From NCBI GenBank assembly GCA_947462875.1, contig CANHQJ010000004.1, positions 124,001 to 188,000 of the forward strand: a DNA stretch of 64,000 nucleotides. Reading direction: 5' to 3'. Source of the DNA: Verrucomicrobiia bacterium. Its GTDB lineage: Bacteria; Verrucomicrobiota; Verrucomicrobiia; Verrucomicrobiales; Akkermansiaceae. Numbering within the stretch: the stretch's first letter is position 1; every line of letters begins with the position of its first letter. Below are positions 35,251 to 44,578 of the stretch, piece after piece. The notes beneath the pieces were generated by a model. It was not told where the DNA came from. It saw only the letters and a list, made by a program, of their open reading frames with translations, and made no database searches. The position numbers and the translations under genes are program-made.

Positions 35251-36861
35251 ATGTCCGCCACCGATTCCACCACGCAAGCTCTCGAAACGTCGCGCCGACG
35301 GACTTTTGCCATCATTTCCCACCCTGATGCGGGCAAGACCACCTTGACGGAGAAACTTTTGCTTTACGGCGGTGCTCTGCAACTTGCGGGCAGCGTCACG
35401 GCTCGGGCCTCGCAACGCAGCACGACGAGTGACTGGATGGAGCTCGAGAAACAGCGGGGCATTTCCGTTTCCTCGACGGTCTTGCAGTTCGAATACGGTG
35501 GCTGCTGCGTCAATCTGCTCGACACGCCGGGTCACAAGGACTTCTCGGAAGACACCTATCGCGTGCTGACGGCGGTGGACTCGGCGGTGATGGTGGTGGA
35601 TGCCGCGAAGGGCATCGAGGCGCAGACGCTGAAATTGTTCGAGGTCTGCCGCAAGCGCGGTGTGCCGATTTTTGTCTTCATCAACAAGCTCGACCGTCCC
35701 TCGCGTCCGCCGCTGGAACTGATCGATGAACTGGAAAAAGTGTTAGGTCTGGCGCCCGCACCGATCAACTGGCCGCTCGGCGATGGTCCGCGCTTCCGCG
35801 GCATCTATGATCGGGAAAAACGCGAGGTGCATTTGTTCGAACGCACGGCACACGGGGCCTATCGCGCGCCGGTGAAGACGGGTGGCATCGATGATGATGC
35901 GTTGACCGGGACCGTCGACAGCGATGTGCTGGCGCAGGCGCGCGCGGACATCGAGTTGCTGGATGTGGTCACGGAACCGCTCGACATGGAGCAGGTCCTA
36001 GCGGGCAAGCAGATGCCGATTTTCTTCGGCTCGGCGATGAACAATTTCGGCGTGCAGTTCATGCTGGATGCTTTCCTCAAACTGGCGCCGCCGCCTTCGC
36101 CGCGTCAGGCGCAGGAGCGTTTGGTATTGCCCGAGGAGACGACGTTTTCCGGTTTCGTGTTCAAGATCCAGGCGAACATGAATCCGAAACACCGCGACCG
36201 CGCGGCCTACATCCGCATTGTCTCCGGAGCCTTCGAGCGCGACATGAACGTCACCCACACGCGCACGGGGAAAAAGATCCGACTGTCGAACAGTCAGCGG
36301 CTTTTCGCGCAGGATCGGGAAACGGTGGACACGGCCTATCCCGGTGACGTGGTGGCGCTGGTCGGCAACTACGACTTCCACATCGGCGATACCCTGGCGA
36401 TGGAGCCGAAGCTGCACTTCGATGAGATTCCGCGTTTCGCGCCCGAGTGTTTCAGCTATGTGCAGTGCATCGGCACGGAAAAATTCAAGCGTTTCCGCGA
36501 AGGTCTCGATCAGTTGCTGAAAGAAGGACTGGCCCAGCCGTTTGAAATCCCCAGCAGCTCGCAGCGCGTGCCTTTGTTGGGCGCGGTGGGTCCCTTGCAG
36601 TTCGAGGTGTTGCAGTATCGCCTGGAGAGCGAATACGGCGCACCGTGTCGCGTGGAGTCATCGCCGTGGAATTGCATCCGCTGGGTGCGTGCGAAGGACG
36701 GTTCGGTCATCAAGGACGAGCCGAAACTGCAAGTGCCCTCCGGCGGCGTGGTGGCGCGCGATGTGTTAGGACACTGGGTGGTGTTTCTCTCCGATGCCTG
36801 GCTGATGAAGTTGTTAGAGAGCCGGAACGAGGACTTCGAGTTCCTGGCACAGCCGTTGTGA
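35251..36861 (+). CDS. prfC: Peptide chain release factor 3
   Basis: A 536-residue translational GTPase. G1 SHPDAGKTTLTEK, G2 RGISVSST, G3 DTPGHKDFSED, G4 INKLDRPSR and G5 GSAMNNFGV are present. The sequence CVSSTV-type switch and the KTGGIDD region fit RF3 rather than EF-G. RF3 recycles RF1/RF2 after peptide release. ATG 35251 (MSATDSTT) is chosen over an ATG ten codons upstream because the extra residues are not RF3-like. Confidence 0.93.
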   Translation: MSATDSTTQALETSRRRTFAIISHPDAGKTTLTEKLLLYGGALQLAGSVTARASQRSTTSDWMELEKQRGISVSSTVLQFEYGGCCVNLLDTPGHKDFSEDTYRVLTAVDSAVMVVDAAKGIEAQTLKLFEVCRKRGVPIFVFINKLDRPSRPPLELIDELEKVLGLAPAPINWPLGDGPRFRGIYDREKREVHLFERTAHGAYRAPVKTGGIDDDALTGTVDSDVLAQARADIELLDVVTEPLDMEQVLAGKQMPIFFGSAMNNFGVQFMLDAFLKLAPPPSPRQAQERLVLPEETTFSGFVFKIQANMNPKHRDRAAYIRIVSGAFERDMNVTHTRTGKKIRLSNSQRLFAQDRETVDTAYPGDVVALVGNYDFHIGDTLAMEPKLHFDEIPRFAPECFSYVQCIGTEKFKRFREGLDQLLKEGLAQPFEIPSSSQRVPLLGAVGPLQFEVLQYRLESEYGAPCRVESSPWNCIRWVRAKDGSVIKDEPKLQVPSGGVVARDVLGHWVVFLSDAWLMKLLESRNEDFEFLAQPL

Positions 36862-36902
36862 GCGGCTTAAGGTCTTTACGTCGAAGGTCCCAAAGAAAAA
36901 AA

Positions 36903-37229
36903 TCATGATTGGGAGTGAGTGTCATTTGGTAGAAAATACCCTCTCCATGGCATTTCCGGGGCGCATAGTTTCCATTCGATTCCGCAATTTGAGCATTTCC
37001 AAATATCGTGAGTCCAAACATCGGGATTTTTTTTACCAATGCCAATGATGCCGAACAGCCAATACCTGGGCTCCCCCAAGCTTCCATTCACTGTTCGATT
37101 GTATGCAAAGTTCCCAGTCTGAATCAGTTCTGACATGAATTGGTCATAGTGAATTTGCGACAAGAAACCTTGCACTTCCTTGCCATGACATGCATGGCAT
37201 TGGGAGAAATGCTGGGGTGACGAATTCAT
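36903..37229 (-). CDS. Small cysteine-rich protein of unknown function
   Basis: A 108-residue protein I do not recognise. Two cysteine pairs (CHACHG near residue 11 and KCSNCGIEW near residue 78) could form a zinc ribbon. CHACH also satisfies the haem c motif CxxCH, but there is no signal peptide, so zinc is more likely. Several Trp and Tyr residues lie between the pairs. Base composition is visibly more AT-rich than the flanking prfC and prs genes, suggesting later acquisition. Probably monocistronic. Confidence 0.6.
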   Translation of the reverse strand: MNSSPQHFSQCHACHGKEVQGFLSQIHYDQFMSELIQTGNFAYNRTVNGSLGEPRYWLFGIIGIGKKNPDVWTHDIWKCSNCGIEWKLCAPEMPWRGYFLPNDTHSQS

Positions 37230-37263
37230 CGGATTGCCCCTGATTGCTATGTTGTTCAGGCAG

Positions 37264-37280
37264 GGAGGCGAGACGCCTCC
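37264..37280. repeat. GC-rich inverted repeat downstream of prs
   Basis: GGAGGCG, three-base loop AGA, CGCCTCC: a perfect seven-base stem, with partial extension on both sides. It lies seven bases past the prs stop on the minus strand. No U-run follows, so it may be a REP-like palindrome or a weak terminator. Confidence 0.5.
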
Positions 37281-37287
37281 GCCACGG

Positions 37288-38217
37288 TCAGACCTCGAAC
37301 AGGGAGGTCACCGACTGACCGCCGTTGATGCGGCGGATGGCCTCGGCGAGCAATGGGGCGATTTCCACGGCGTGTACTTTCGGGCCGGTGGCCATGGGGA
37401 CGGAGTCGGTGGTGATGACTTTCTCGATCGCGGAGGCGGCGATGCGTTCGCGGCCCATTTCGGTGAGCACGGCGTGGGAGACTCCGGCGTAGATGCGGCG
37501 GGCGCCGTGGCGTTGGAGAATTTCCGCTGCGGCGCAGAGCGTGCCGGCGGTTTCGGTCATGTCATCGACGAGCAACACATCGCGGCCTTCGACTTCGCCG
37601 ATGACGTTCATCGCCTCGACCTTGGTGGCGCTGACGCGGTGTTTCGCGACGATGGCGAGATCGGCACCGAGGGCATCGGCGTAGGCGCGTGCCATTTTCA
37701 CGCCGCCCACGTCTGGCGAGACGACGGTGAGATTGCCATCGGCACCGGCGCCTTGTTCGCGCAGGTAGCCGATGAGGGCGGGCTTGGCGTAGAGGTGATC
37801 GACGGGGATGTCAAAAAATCCCTGGATCTGCGGGGCGTGCAGGTCCATGGTGATGAGGCGGTCCACACCGGCTTCCGTGAGCATGTTGGCCACGAGCTTG
37901 GCGGTGATGGGCACGCGTGGCTGGTCCTTGCGATCCTGGCGGGCGTAGCCGAAAAAGGGCATCACGGCATTGATGCGACCGGCGCTGGCGCGGCGCGCGG
38001 CATCCACCATGATGAGCAATTCCATGATGTTGTGATTGGTGGGCGGGCAGGAGGGCTGGATGATGAACACATCATCGCCGCGGATGTTTTCGTTGATTTT
38101 CACGAAGGTCTCGCCATCGGGAAAAGCGGTGACATGAACGTCAGCGAGGGTGGTGCCGATGTTTTCGGCGATTCGTTCGGCAAGGCTTCTGTGGGCTGTT
38201 CCGCTGATGAGTTTCAT
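37288..38217 (-). CDS. prs: Ribose-phosphate pyrophosphokinase (PRPP synthetase)
   Basis: A 309-residue enzyme making PRPP from ribose 5-phosphate and ATP for nucleotide, His and Trp synthesis. Signatures: FPDGETFVKINENIRGDDVF, the flexible-loop YARQDRKDQPR, the DLHAPQIQGFFDIPVDHL block and the PRPP-binding VLLVDDMTETAGTL. The start is set at ATG 38217 (MKLISGTAH), matching the family N-terminus; upstream in-frame starts add non-homologous residues. Confidence 0.93.
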   Translation of the reverse strand: MKLISGTAHRSLAERIAENIGTTLADVHVTAFPDGETFVKINENIRGDDVFIIQPSCPPTNHNIMELLIMVDAARRASAGRINAVMPFFGYARQDRKDQPRVPITAKLVANMLTEAGVDRLITMDLHAPQIQGFFDIPVDHLYAKPALIGYLREQGAGADGNLTVVSPDVGGVKMARAYADALGADLAIVAKHRVSATKVEAMNVIGEVEGRDVLLVDDMTETAGTLCAAAEILQRHGARRIYAGVSHAVLTEMGRERIAASAIEKVITTDSVPMATGPKVHAVEIAPLLAEAIRRINGGQSVTSLFEV

Positions 38218-38299
38218 GCGCGGGGCCAGCATGCACAAGCGATCGCGGATGTGCAATCATTCGCTGTGATTCGGGGAAACTTTTTTGGCGGTGTTTGTA

Positions 38300-40846
38300 T
38301 TACAACTCCTTGAGGCGGCCTTGTGTCCAGAGCAGCAGCTCGCGGAATTCCTGGTTTTGTGGTTGTTCCTTGAGCAATTCCTCCCAGATGGCGACGCTGG
38401 CGGCGAAGTTTTGTTTGGCGAGCTCGTTGTTTTTATCGAGCTGTGCGGCGTGGCCGAGATCGCTGTGGAGGTAGCCGATGTGGCGACGGATGTGCTCGGA
38501 ACGCAGCTCGCCGTGGTCCTTCGGTGCGAGCGGGAGGAGGACTTCGAGGGCCTGTTGGTAAAGGGTGATGCCTTGCTTGCGATCGCCGGTGGCACCGATG
38601 ATGCGGCCTTTTTCCCACAGCAGGCGGCCGTAGTGGAAGTGGGCGAGGGCATCGGACTTTTCCTTGGCGACCACGTTTTCCAACAACTTGATGCCGCTTT
38701 CCACGATCTCGCGCGCTTTGGCGGCTTCGCCACGATCTTCCAACAGACTGGCGGCGACGATGCGTTGCGAGGCGAGGCGCGTGGCGACGAGTGAGTTTTC
38801 CGGTTGTTCGCGAATGAGCTGCTCTAACAGCTTGGTGGAGTTTTGGCAGAGTTGATCGGCGGAGCTGACATCGCCGGCGAGCATGGAGGTTTCCGCCATG
38901 GAGGCATAGGTGCCGGCGAGCAGCAGGCGGAGGGTGAAGTCCTTGGGCTTGGCCTTGAGGAGGGTGAGCAATTCGTTGACGGCGAGCACGCGGGTTTCGC
39001 GAGCGTCGCCCATTTGTCCCATGCCTTCGAGGATGGTGGCGGAGTTGAGGTAGCAGTTGGCGAGCTCGGAGCGCAGCACGGTGATTTCCGGTCGCACATC
39101 GGCGAGGGCGTTGAGCTGGGTGGAGGCGCGCATGAGCTGCTCCAGGGCCTGGGTGGATTCTCCTTTTTTGGCGAGAATGGTGGCTTCGTGGTAATCGAGG
39201 ATGGCCTGGAGTTGTTTGATGCGATCGAGATCGACGCCGCTTTTCGGCAGCGAATCGATGGCCATGCGCGCGACGACAAACGCTTCCGCGCTGCGTTCGT
39301 CGCCGGATTTTTGCCACAGCATGGCGAGCAGCAACTGATCGGCGGCGATGCGCACGGTCCATGCGGCATCGTGTTGATGTTTCTGCATGGCGGGCAGGGC
39401 GGTTTCGAATTGTGCGGCGGCTTTTTTGGCATCGCCGGAAGCGAGCGCGATTTCGGCGAGTTGCAATTGGGCGCGCGCGCGTTCCTCTTCCAATTCCGGC
39501 AACAGGGCGGCCTCGCGGAGGAACTGCTGGTAGTAGGCCTCGAGTTGTTGCAGTCGCGCCTCGCGGCCATCGAGGAGAGGGAGATCGCGGTGGCCTTTGG
39601 TGAGGGCCCAGTCGAAGAGCTTGTCGCCGAGCTCGCGGGAGGCGCGGATTTTTTCGATCCACTGGGTGCGCTCGTTGACGAGGGTTTGCTCGGCTTTTTG
39701 TTGTTCCGCCAGTGCCGCCGCCACTTCTTTGGCTTTCTGTTGTTCGGCGATGGCTTTTTGGTTGAGGGCATCCCCGGCTGTTTTTTTCAGATCAGCGACT
39801 TCCGCGGCACGTGCGGATTTTTGATCGCTGAGCAGATGTTTGGTGCGCAGCCAATTGGTGCCTAACAGGATCGAGCAGGCGAGCAGAAGACCGCTCATGA
39901 GCGTGAGCAAGGAGGTGCGTTGGCTGCTGCGGCGGCATTGATTGAGCAGCTGATCGCGGTGCTCCTCGGCATCGTGGCGGAAATCGATTTCCTCAAACTG
40001 CCGCGAGACTTCCGCCATGGATGCGGGGCGCTCGGGGGCGGAGAGGTGCAGGCACTGCATCAGCAGGTCGCGGTATTCCTGCTCTCTGGCGCTCGCCGCG
40101 GGAGTGGGCCAGGGGAGAACGGAATCGGCGGCCAGTCCTACGGCGATTTTCTGGGTATCGGCGACGATGCTCTCGCGCTTGCTGTCACCGAAGGCGGGGG
40201 CGACTTTGGAAAACGTTTCATCACAGCGCGGAAAATGCCCGGTGAGCAGGCGGAAGGTCAGGGTGGCGAAGGCGTAAACGTCCCAACGGTAGCCGGCTTC
40301 TTCCAGGTAGCCCTCGGGGTGTTGCAATTGTTCCGGCGGCTGGTAGAGAAAGGCATCGGTGTATTCCAGGTGGGAAATGCCCGGCATTTGGCCGAGAGCC
40401 CAGTCGCTCAGCAGCAGCTCGCCGGATTCGCTGAAGAAAATATTGCCGGGCTTGAGATTGCCGTGCGCGACCTGGCGCGTGTGCATCAGCGAGAGGGCCT
40501 GCGCGAGTTCTCGGATTACGTCCCAGACGACGAGGCTCGGGTCCTTGCCCCAGCGATGCTGGAGATTGCTCGGGTGGCCGTCGTCATCGCGATAGTCGGC
40601 CGTCACGCGCAGGGCGGGGCGAGAATCGAAGTCGGCGGAATCGATGGGCATGACGCCGCGTGGCCAACCGCCTGCCTCGAGGCGCAGGGTCATTTTCTGC
40701 AGCAAGGCACGGTTGATGGCCATGCCCTGGAATACTTTTACGGCGAGCTTTTGCCCGGACTCATCTTCGGCGGCATACACATTGCCGCTCACTCCAGATC
40801 CTATCGTCTGCAACACGCGAAGTCCATCAATGCGGGGGGATTCCAT
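38300..40846 (-). CDS. Membrane protein with pseudokinase domain and TPR-like repeats
   Basis: An 848-residue protein. Residues 1-290 are a Ser/Thr-kinase fold: glycine loop IGSGVSGNVY, the ATP lysine in LAVKVF (Lys37) and KPGN of the catalytic loop. However, the catalytic HRD reads HGN (128-130), so the base Asp is Asn, and DFG reads DWA (148-150). I therefore call it a pseudokinase. A membrane helix spans about 311-332, then a charged coiled coil (340-400) and a long helical region to the end typical of TPR repeats. It probably senses or scaffolds at the inner membrane. It lies 82 bases upstream of prs on the same strand. Confidence 0.82.
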   Translation of the reverse strand: MESPRIDGLRVLQTIGSGVSGNVYAAEDESGQKLAVKVFQGMAINRALLQKMTLRLEAGGWPRGVMPIDSADFDSRPALRVTADYRDDDGHPSNLQHRWGKDPSLVVWDVIRELAQALSLMHTRQVAHGNLKPGNIFFSESGELLLSDWALGQMPGISHLEYTDAFLYQPPEQLQHPEGYLEEAGYRWDVYAFATLTFRLLTGHFPRCDETFSKVAPAFGDSKRESIVADTQKIAVGLAADSVLPWPTPAASAREQEYRDLLMQCLHLSAPERPASMAEVSRQFEEIDFRHDAEEHRDQLLNQCRRSSQRTSLLTLMSGLLLACSILLGTNWLRTKHLLSDQKSARAAEVADLKKTAGDALNQKAIAEQQKAKEVAAALAEQQKAEQTLVNERTQWIEKIRASRELGDKLFDWALTKGHRDLPLLDGREARLQQLEAYYQQFLREAALLPELEEERARAQLQLAEIALASGDAKKAAAQFETALPAMQKHQHDAAWTVRIAADQLLLAMLWQKSGDERSAEAFVVARMAIDSLPKSGVDLDRIKQLQAILDYHEATILAKKGESTQALEQLMRASTQLNALADVRPEITVLRSELANCYLNSATILEGMGQMGDARETRVLAVNELLTLLKAKPKDFTLRLLLAGTYASMAETSMLAGDVSSADQLCQNSTKLLEQLIREQPENSLVATRLASQRIVAASLLEDRGEAAKAREIVESGIKLLENVVAKEKSDALAHFHYGRLLWEKGRIIGATGDRKQGITLYQQALEVLLPLAPKDHGELRSEHIRRHIGYLHSDLGHAAQLDKNNELAKQNFAASVAIWEELLKEQPQNQEFRELLLWTQGRLKEL

Positions 40847-40928
40847 CTACGCCATGGATAGCGGTTTGAACGAACTTTCGCAATAAACGATTTTGTTACA
40901 CTGGCGGGGGAAATCACCGCTGCTCCCT

Positions 40929-41714
40929 CTAGCGTCCCGAGCCGAAGACCGCGGCCAAGTCCTGCAACGCGTCAGGCTTCACACGATCGGCGGCGAGGAT
41001 GGCTTGTTTTTGTTTCTCTATCAGCTCGGCGATGCCGGTTTTCGCCAAGTCGAGCATGGCTGCCATTTCCTCGCTGGAAAAAACGGCTTCCTCGCCGCTG
41101 CCTTGCACTTCCACAAACTTGCCGCTCTCGGTCATGACGACGTTGAAATCGACCGTGGCGGCCTTGTCCTCGAGGTAGTTCAAATCGAGAACCGGCACGT
41201 GTTCAAACACTCCGCACGAGACGGCGGCGACGAGTTGCGTCAGCGGGAAATCCTTGATTTTTCCGGCAGCTATCAGGCGATTGCAGGCGATGGCAGCGGC
41301 GACGCAGGCACCGGTGATCGATGCGGTGCGCGTGCCGCCATCGGCTTGGAGGACATCGCAGTCGATCCACAAGGTGCGTTGACCGATTTTTTTCAGATCG
41401 ACCACCGCGCGCAGGGCCCTGCCGATGAGGCGCTGGATTTCGGAAGAACGGCCGTCGATCTTGCCCTTGCTGATGTCGCGTTGCTTGCGCTCGAGAGTGG
41501 AGTAGGGGAGCATCGAGTATTCCGCCGTGAGCCAGCCGCCCTTGACGCCTTGTTGTTTCATCCAGCGCGGCACGTCCTCCTCGATCGTGCAGGCGCAGAT
41601 CACGCGGGTGCTGCCGAAGGAAACGAGCACCGAGCCTTGCGCGTAGGGGGCTACATTGGGCGTGAAGGAAACTTCGCGCAGTTGAGCGGCGTGGCGGGCA
41701 TCGGGTCGGGTCAT
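40929..41714 (-). CDS. rph: Ribonuclease PH
   Basis: A 261-residue phosphorolytic 3'-5' exoribonuclease that trims tRNA 3' ends. Typical blocks: GSVLVSFGSTRVICACTIEE, the WLTAEYSMLPYST loop, EIQRLIGRALRAVVDL, WIDCDVLQADGGTRTASITG and LDLNYLEDKAATVDFNVVM. The length is slightly above the usual 240-250. Its TGA is about 80 bases from the kinase-TPR start on the same strand, so it is probably separate. Confidence 0.93.
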   Translation of the reverse strand: MTRPDARHAAQLREVSFTPNVAPYAQGSVLVSFGSTRVICACTIEEDVPRWMKQQGVKGGWLTAEYSMLPYSTLERKQRDISKGKIDGRSSEIQRLIGRALRAVVDLKKIGQRTLWIDCDVLQADGGTRTASITGACVAAAIACNRLIAAGKIKDFPLTQLVAAVSCGVFEHVPVLDLNYLEDKAATVDFNVVMTESGKFVEVQGSGEEAVFSSEEMAAMLDLAKTGIAELIEKQKQAILAADRVKPDALQDLAAVFGSGR

Positions 41715-41921
41715 GCGTCATTCAATACCATGGGCGAAAGGACGTCCAGTTTTTCATGGAGATGATGGAGATTTTGGTTCTGGTTGATATTGCCTGAACC
41801 GCTGGGATTTCATCGGGAAAGTCTGGAGCTTGTCATAAATCGTGTAATTTCTCCGCAAAATATGAATGGACGCTGACGAGCGCAGTCGATAAGAGAATTA
41901 CAAGACAAACCAAAAGAAATC
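41715..41921. other. Intergenic region between rph and the sulfatase locus
   Basis: About 207 bases separating divergent rph and the first sulfatase gene. It should hold both promoters. A TTGTCA occurs at 41830-41835 but without a well-placed -10. No hairpin, repeat or ORF of note is seen. Confidence 0.4.
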
Positions 41922-44267
41922 ATGACAGAACGAACATTATCTTTCCTCGCGGTTGCATGGGGCAGTCTGCTGACCCTCTCGGCTTTCGGACAAACCGGGC
42001 CCGACCGCAGGAATCTACCCATCGCCGAGCCACCGCGTAAAGCGATCGATACCCTCGATGCGCGCGACGCGAAGGCTCCGCCGCGTTTCGAAGTGAAAGC
42101 TCCCGCTGGTGCGCCGAACGTGGTGATCGTACTCATCGATGACATCGGTTTCGGCGCGAGCAGCGCCTTTGGCGGGCCGATCTGGATGCCCACCTTGGAG
42201 AAGATGGCGGGCAACGGGCTGCGCTTCAACCGCTTCCATACCACAGCGCTGTGCAGTCCGACGCGCACGGCCTTGCTGACGGGCCACAACCACCACGCGA
42301 ACAACGCGGGCGCGATCATGGAATTGGCAACGGCGTTTCCGGGCAATACCGGGAATCGACCGAAGGAGATCACGACCCTCGCGCAAATCCTCCGATACAA
42401 CGGATTCAGCACGGCGGCTTTTGGCAAATATCACGAGACGCCGCCGTGGGAGGTCTCGGTTTCCGGACCCTACGACCGCTGGCCGACGGGCTCGGGTTTC
42501 GAGAAGTTCTACGGCTTCATCGGCGGCGAAACGAACCAGTGGGCTCCCGCGATTTACGACGGCGTGACCCGCGTCGAGCACAAGCAGTCGCCCGATTACC
42601 ACTTCACCACGGACATGACGGATCAGGCGATCCGCTGGGTGAGCGCGCAGCAATCGCTCACGCCGGACAAGCCGTTTTACATGTATTTCGCCCCTGGTGC
42701 GACGCACGCGCCGCATCACGCGCCGAAGGAATGGATCGCGAAATACAAGGGTGAGTTCAGCGGCGGTTGGGACAAGCTGCGCGAGGAAACCTTCGAGCGG
42801 CAGAAGAAGATGGGCATCATTCCCGCGAACACAAAACTCACGCCACGCCCCAAGGAGATTCCGGGCTGGGACGGCATGAGCGCGGAGCAGAAGAGGCTCT
42901 TCGAACGCCAGATGGAAACCTTCGCCGGTTTTGCGGAGCACACGGATGCGGAGGTCGGACGCCTCGTCGCCCAGCTCGAAGCCATCGGTGAACTCGACAA
43001 CACGCTCTTTTTCTACATCGTGGGCGACAACGGATCGAGCGCCGAGGGCGGCCCCGAGGGCACCTACAATGAAATGATGGCGCTCAACGGCATCATTGGC
43101 AAAGCCGAGCAGATGCTCGGGCACCTGGGCGACTGGGGCGGCCCGTCCACCTATCCGCACTACTCCATCGGCTGGGCATGGGCGACGAATTCGCCTTTCC
43201 AGTGGACCAAACAAGTGGCGAGCCACTTCGGCGGCACCCGCAACGGCATGGTGATGCAATGGCCCAAGGGCATCAAGGCCAAGGGCGAAATCCGCAGCCA
43301 GTTCCATCACGTCGTGGATGTAGCGCCGACGGCGCTGGAGGCGACGAAAATTCCGCAACCGACCGCCGTGGACGGCATCAAGCAGCGTCCCATGGATGGC
43401 GTCTCCATGATTTACGCCGCCGACAAGGCCGACGCGCCCGACCAACGCAAGACCCAGTATTTCGAAATGTTCGGCAACCGCGCGATCTATCATGAAGGTT
43501 GGGTCGCCTGCACCCGGCACTCGATCCCCTGGGCCATGGCGGCGCTCCCGCCGCTCAAGGATGACGTATGGGAACTTTACAAGGTGGATGAGGATTTCAG
43601 CCAGGCGGAAAACCTCGCCGAGAAGAATCCCGCGAAGCTCAAGGAGCTGCAGGCGGTTTTCAACAAGGAAGCGATCCGCAATCATGTTTTCCCCATCGAC
43701 GACCGCCGCTTCGAGCGCTTCAATCCGGCTTTGGCGGGCCGCCCCGACATCATGGGCGGGCGCAAGTCCCTCACGGTTTATCCCGGCATGACCGGCATGA
43801 CTGAGAACGCCTTCATCAACGTGAAAAGCGTGGCCCATACCGTCACCGCCGAGATCGAGGTGCCCGACAACAAGGCGAACGGTGTCATTCTCGCGCAGGC
43901 CGGCTATTTCGGCGGCTGGGCTCTCTACATGAAGGACGGCATGGTGCGCCACGAATACAACTTCCTCGCCCTCGAGCACACCAGAATCAGCGCCGAAGCT
44001 CCGCTGGCACCGGGGAAACACACGCTACATTATGAGTTCATCCCTGATGCGAAAAAACCGGGCATCGGCGGCAAGTCCATCCTCAGCGTGGATGGGAAAA
44101 AAGTCGCGGAAGGGCAGATCCCGAAAACACAGGCGTTCGTTTTCTCCGGTGACGAAGGTGCCGATGTCGGCATGGATGGGGAAACGAACGTCTCCAAGGA
44201 CTACCAGCCCGGCCCGCCCAGCGCCTTCACCGGCACGATCTTCAAGGTCACTGTTGAGCAAAAGTGA
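41922..44267 (+). CDS. Secreted formylglycine-type arylsulfatase (first)
   Basis: A 781-residue exported sulfatase. Signal peptide FLAVAWGSLLTLSAFG; metal ligands Asp73/Asp74 in VLIDDIGFG; the modification motif CSPTRTALLTG with Cys111, the residue converted to formylglycine; GKYHETPPWE and the metal site GDNGSSAEGG. After the catalytic part (to about 600) comes a beta-sandwich of about 180 residues (NKANGVILAQAGYFGGWALY and beyond). This is the larger PAS-like sulfatase type. It cleaves a sulfate ester outside the cytoplasm, substrate unknown. Maturation needs a formylglycine-generating enzyme, which is not encoded here. Confidence 0.9.
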   Translation: MTERTLSFLAVAWGSLLTLSAFGQTGPDRRNLPIAEPPRKAIDTLDARDAKAPPRFEVKAPAGAPNVVIVLIDDIGFGASSAFGGPIWMPTLEKMAGNGLRFNRFHTTALCSPTRTALLTGHNHHANNAGAIMELATAFPGNTGNRPKEITTLAQILRYNGFSTAAFGKYHETPPWEVSVSGPYDRWPTGSGFEKFYGFIGGETNQWAPAIYDGVTRVEHKQSPDYHFTTDMTDQAIRWVSAQQSLTPDKPFYMYFAPGATHAPHHAPKEWIAKYKGEFSGGWDKLREETFERQKKMGIIPANTKLTPRPKEIPGWDGMSAEQKRLFERQMETFAGFAEHTDAEVGRLVAQLEAIGELDNTLFFYIVGDNGSSAEGGPEGTYNEMMALNGIIGKAEQMLGHLGDWGGPSTYPHYSIGWAWATNSPFQWTKQVASHFGGTRNGMVMQWPKGIKAKGEIRSQFHHVVDVAPTALEATKIPQPTAVDGIKQRPMDGVSMIYAADKADAPDQRKTQYFEMFGNRAIYHEGWVACTRHSIPWAMAALPPLKDDVWELYKVDEDFSQAENLAEKNPAKLKELQAVFNKEAIRNHVFPIDDRRFERFNPALAGRPDIMGGRKSLTVYPGMTGMTENAFINVKSVAHTVTAEIEVPDNKANGVILAQAGYFGGWALYMKDGMVRHEYNFLALEHTRISAEAPLAPGKHTLHYEFIPDAKKPGIGGKSILSVDGKKVAEGQIPKTQAFVFSGDEGADVGMDGETNVSKDYQPGPPSAFTGTIFKVTVEQK

Positions 44268-44321
44268 ACGCTAGTCGTGCATTCCCAAAATCACCGTCGT
44301 AGTGAAATGATCATGAAGAGG

Positions 44322-44463
44322 TTTTTACAGGAGGAAACGGAGGAAAGGGAGGGTTTGAATACACTCCTTCCTCGCCTCCTGATCAAATCTCCGAATTTCA
44401 AATAACAAAAATCAATCTCCATCAAAAATCCACCCTCCGTTCCCTCCCTTTCCTCCTGTTAAA
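44322..44463. repeat. Purine/pyrimidine-rich imperfect inverted repeat element
   Basis: The left arm (from about 44327) reads ACAGGAGGAAACGGAGG followed by AAAGGGAGGG; the right arm (44430-44460) is its approximate reverse complement, reading on the opposite strand AACAGGAGGAAAGGGAGGG then AACGGAGGG. The same two blocks occur in exchanged order. The AT-richer loop contains another CTTCCTCGCCTCCTG that pairs with the left arm. No ORF is inside. It resembles a REP/MITE-like non-coding repeat, which I cannot confirm without other copies. Confidence 0.6.
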
Positions 44464-44578
44464 TAATCCAACATCCAGAACCCTTTCCATCGCCTCCTAT
44501 TTACCCATCAATTCCATTATCAAAACCGCATTCCACCACAACATCATCCGCCATGCCGCCGTCTTTTCGGCGATCGCA

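Noticed and set aside
36903-37229. Small protein as a c-type cytochrome because of CHACH
   Set aside because: There is no signal peptide or membrane helix, and a second Cys pair fits a zinc ribbon better.
41830-41858. TTGTCA as -35 of the first sulfatase promoter
   Set aside because: No acceptable -10 lies 15-19 bases downstream.
42015-44021. 668-codon minus-strand open frame opposite the first sulfatase
   Set aside because: Shadow of a gene with clear sulfatase motifs; its composition (His/Arg/Val-rich) is typical of GC-rich antisense frames.
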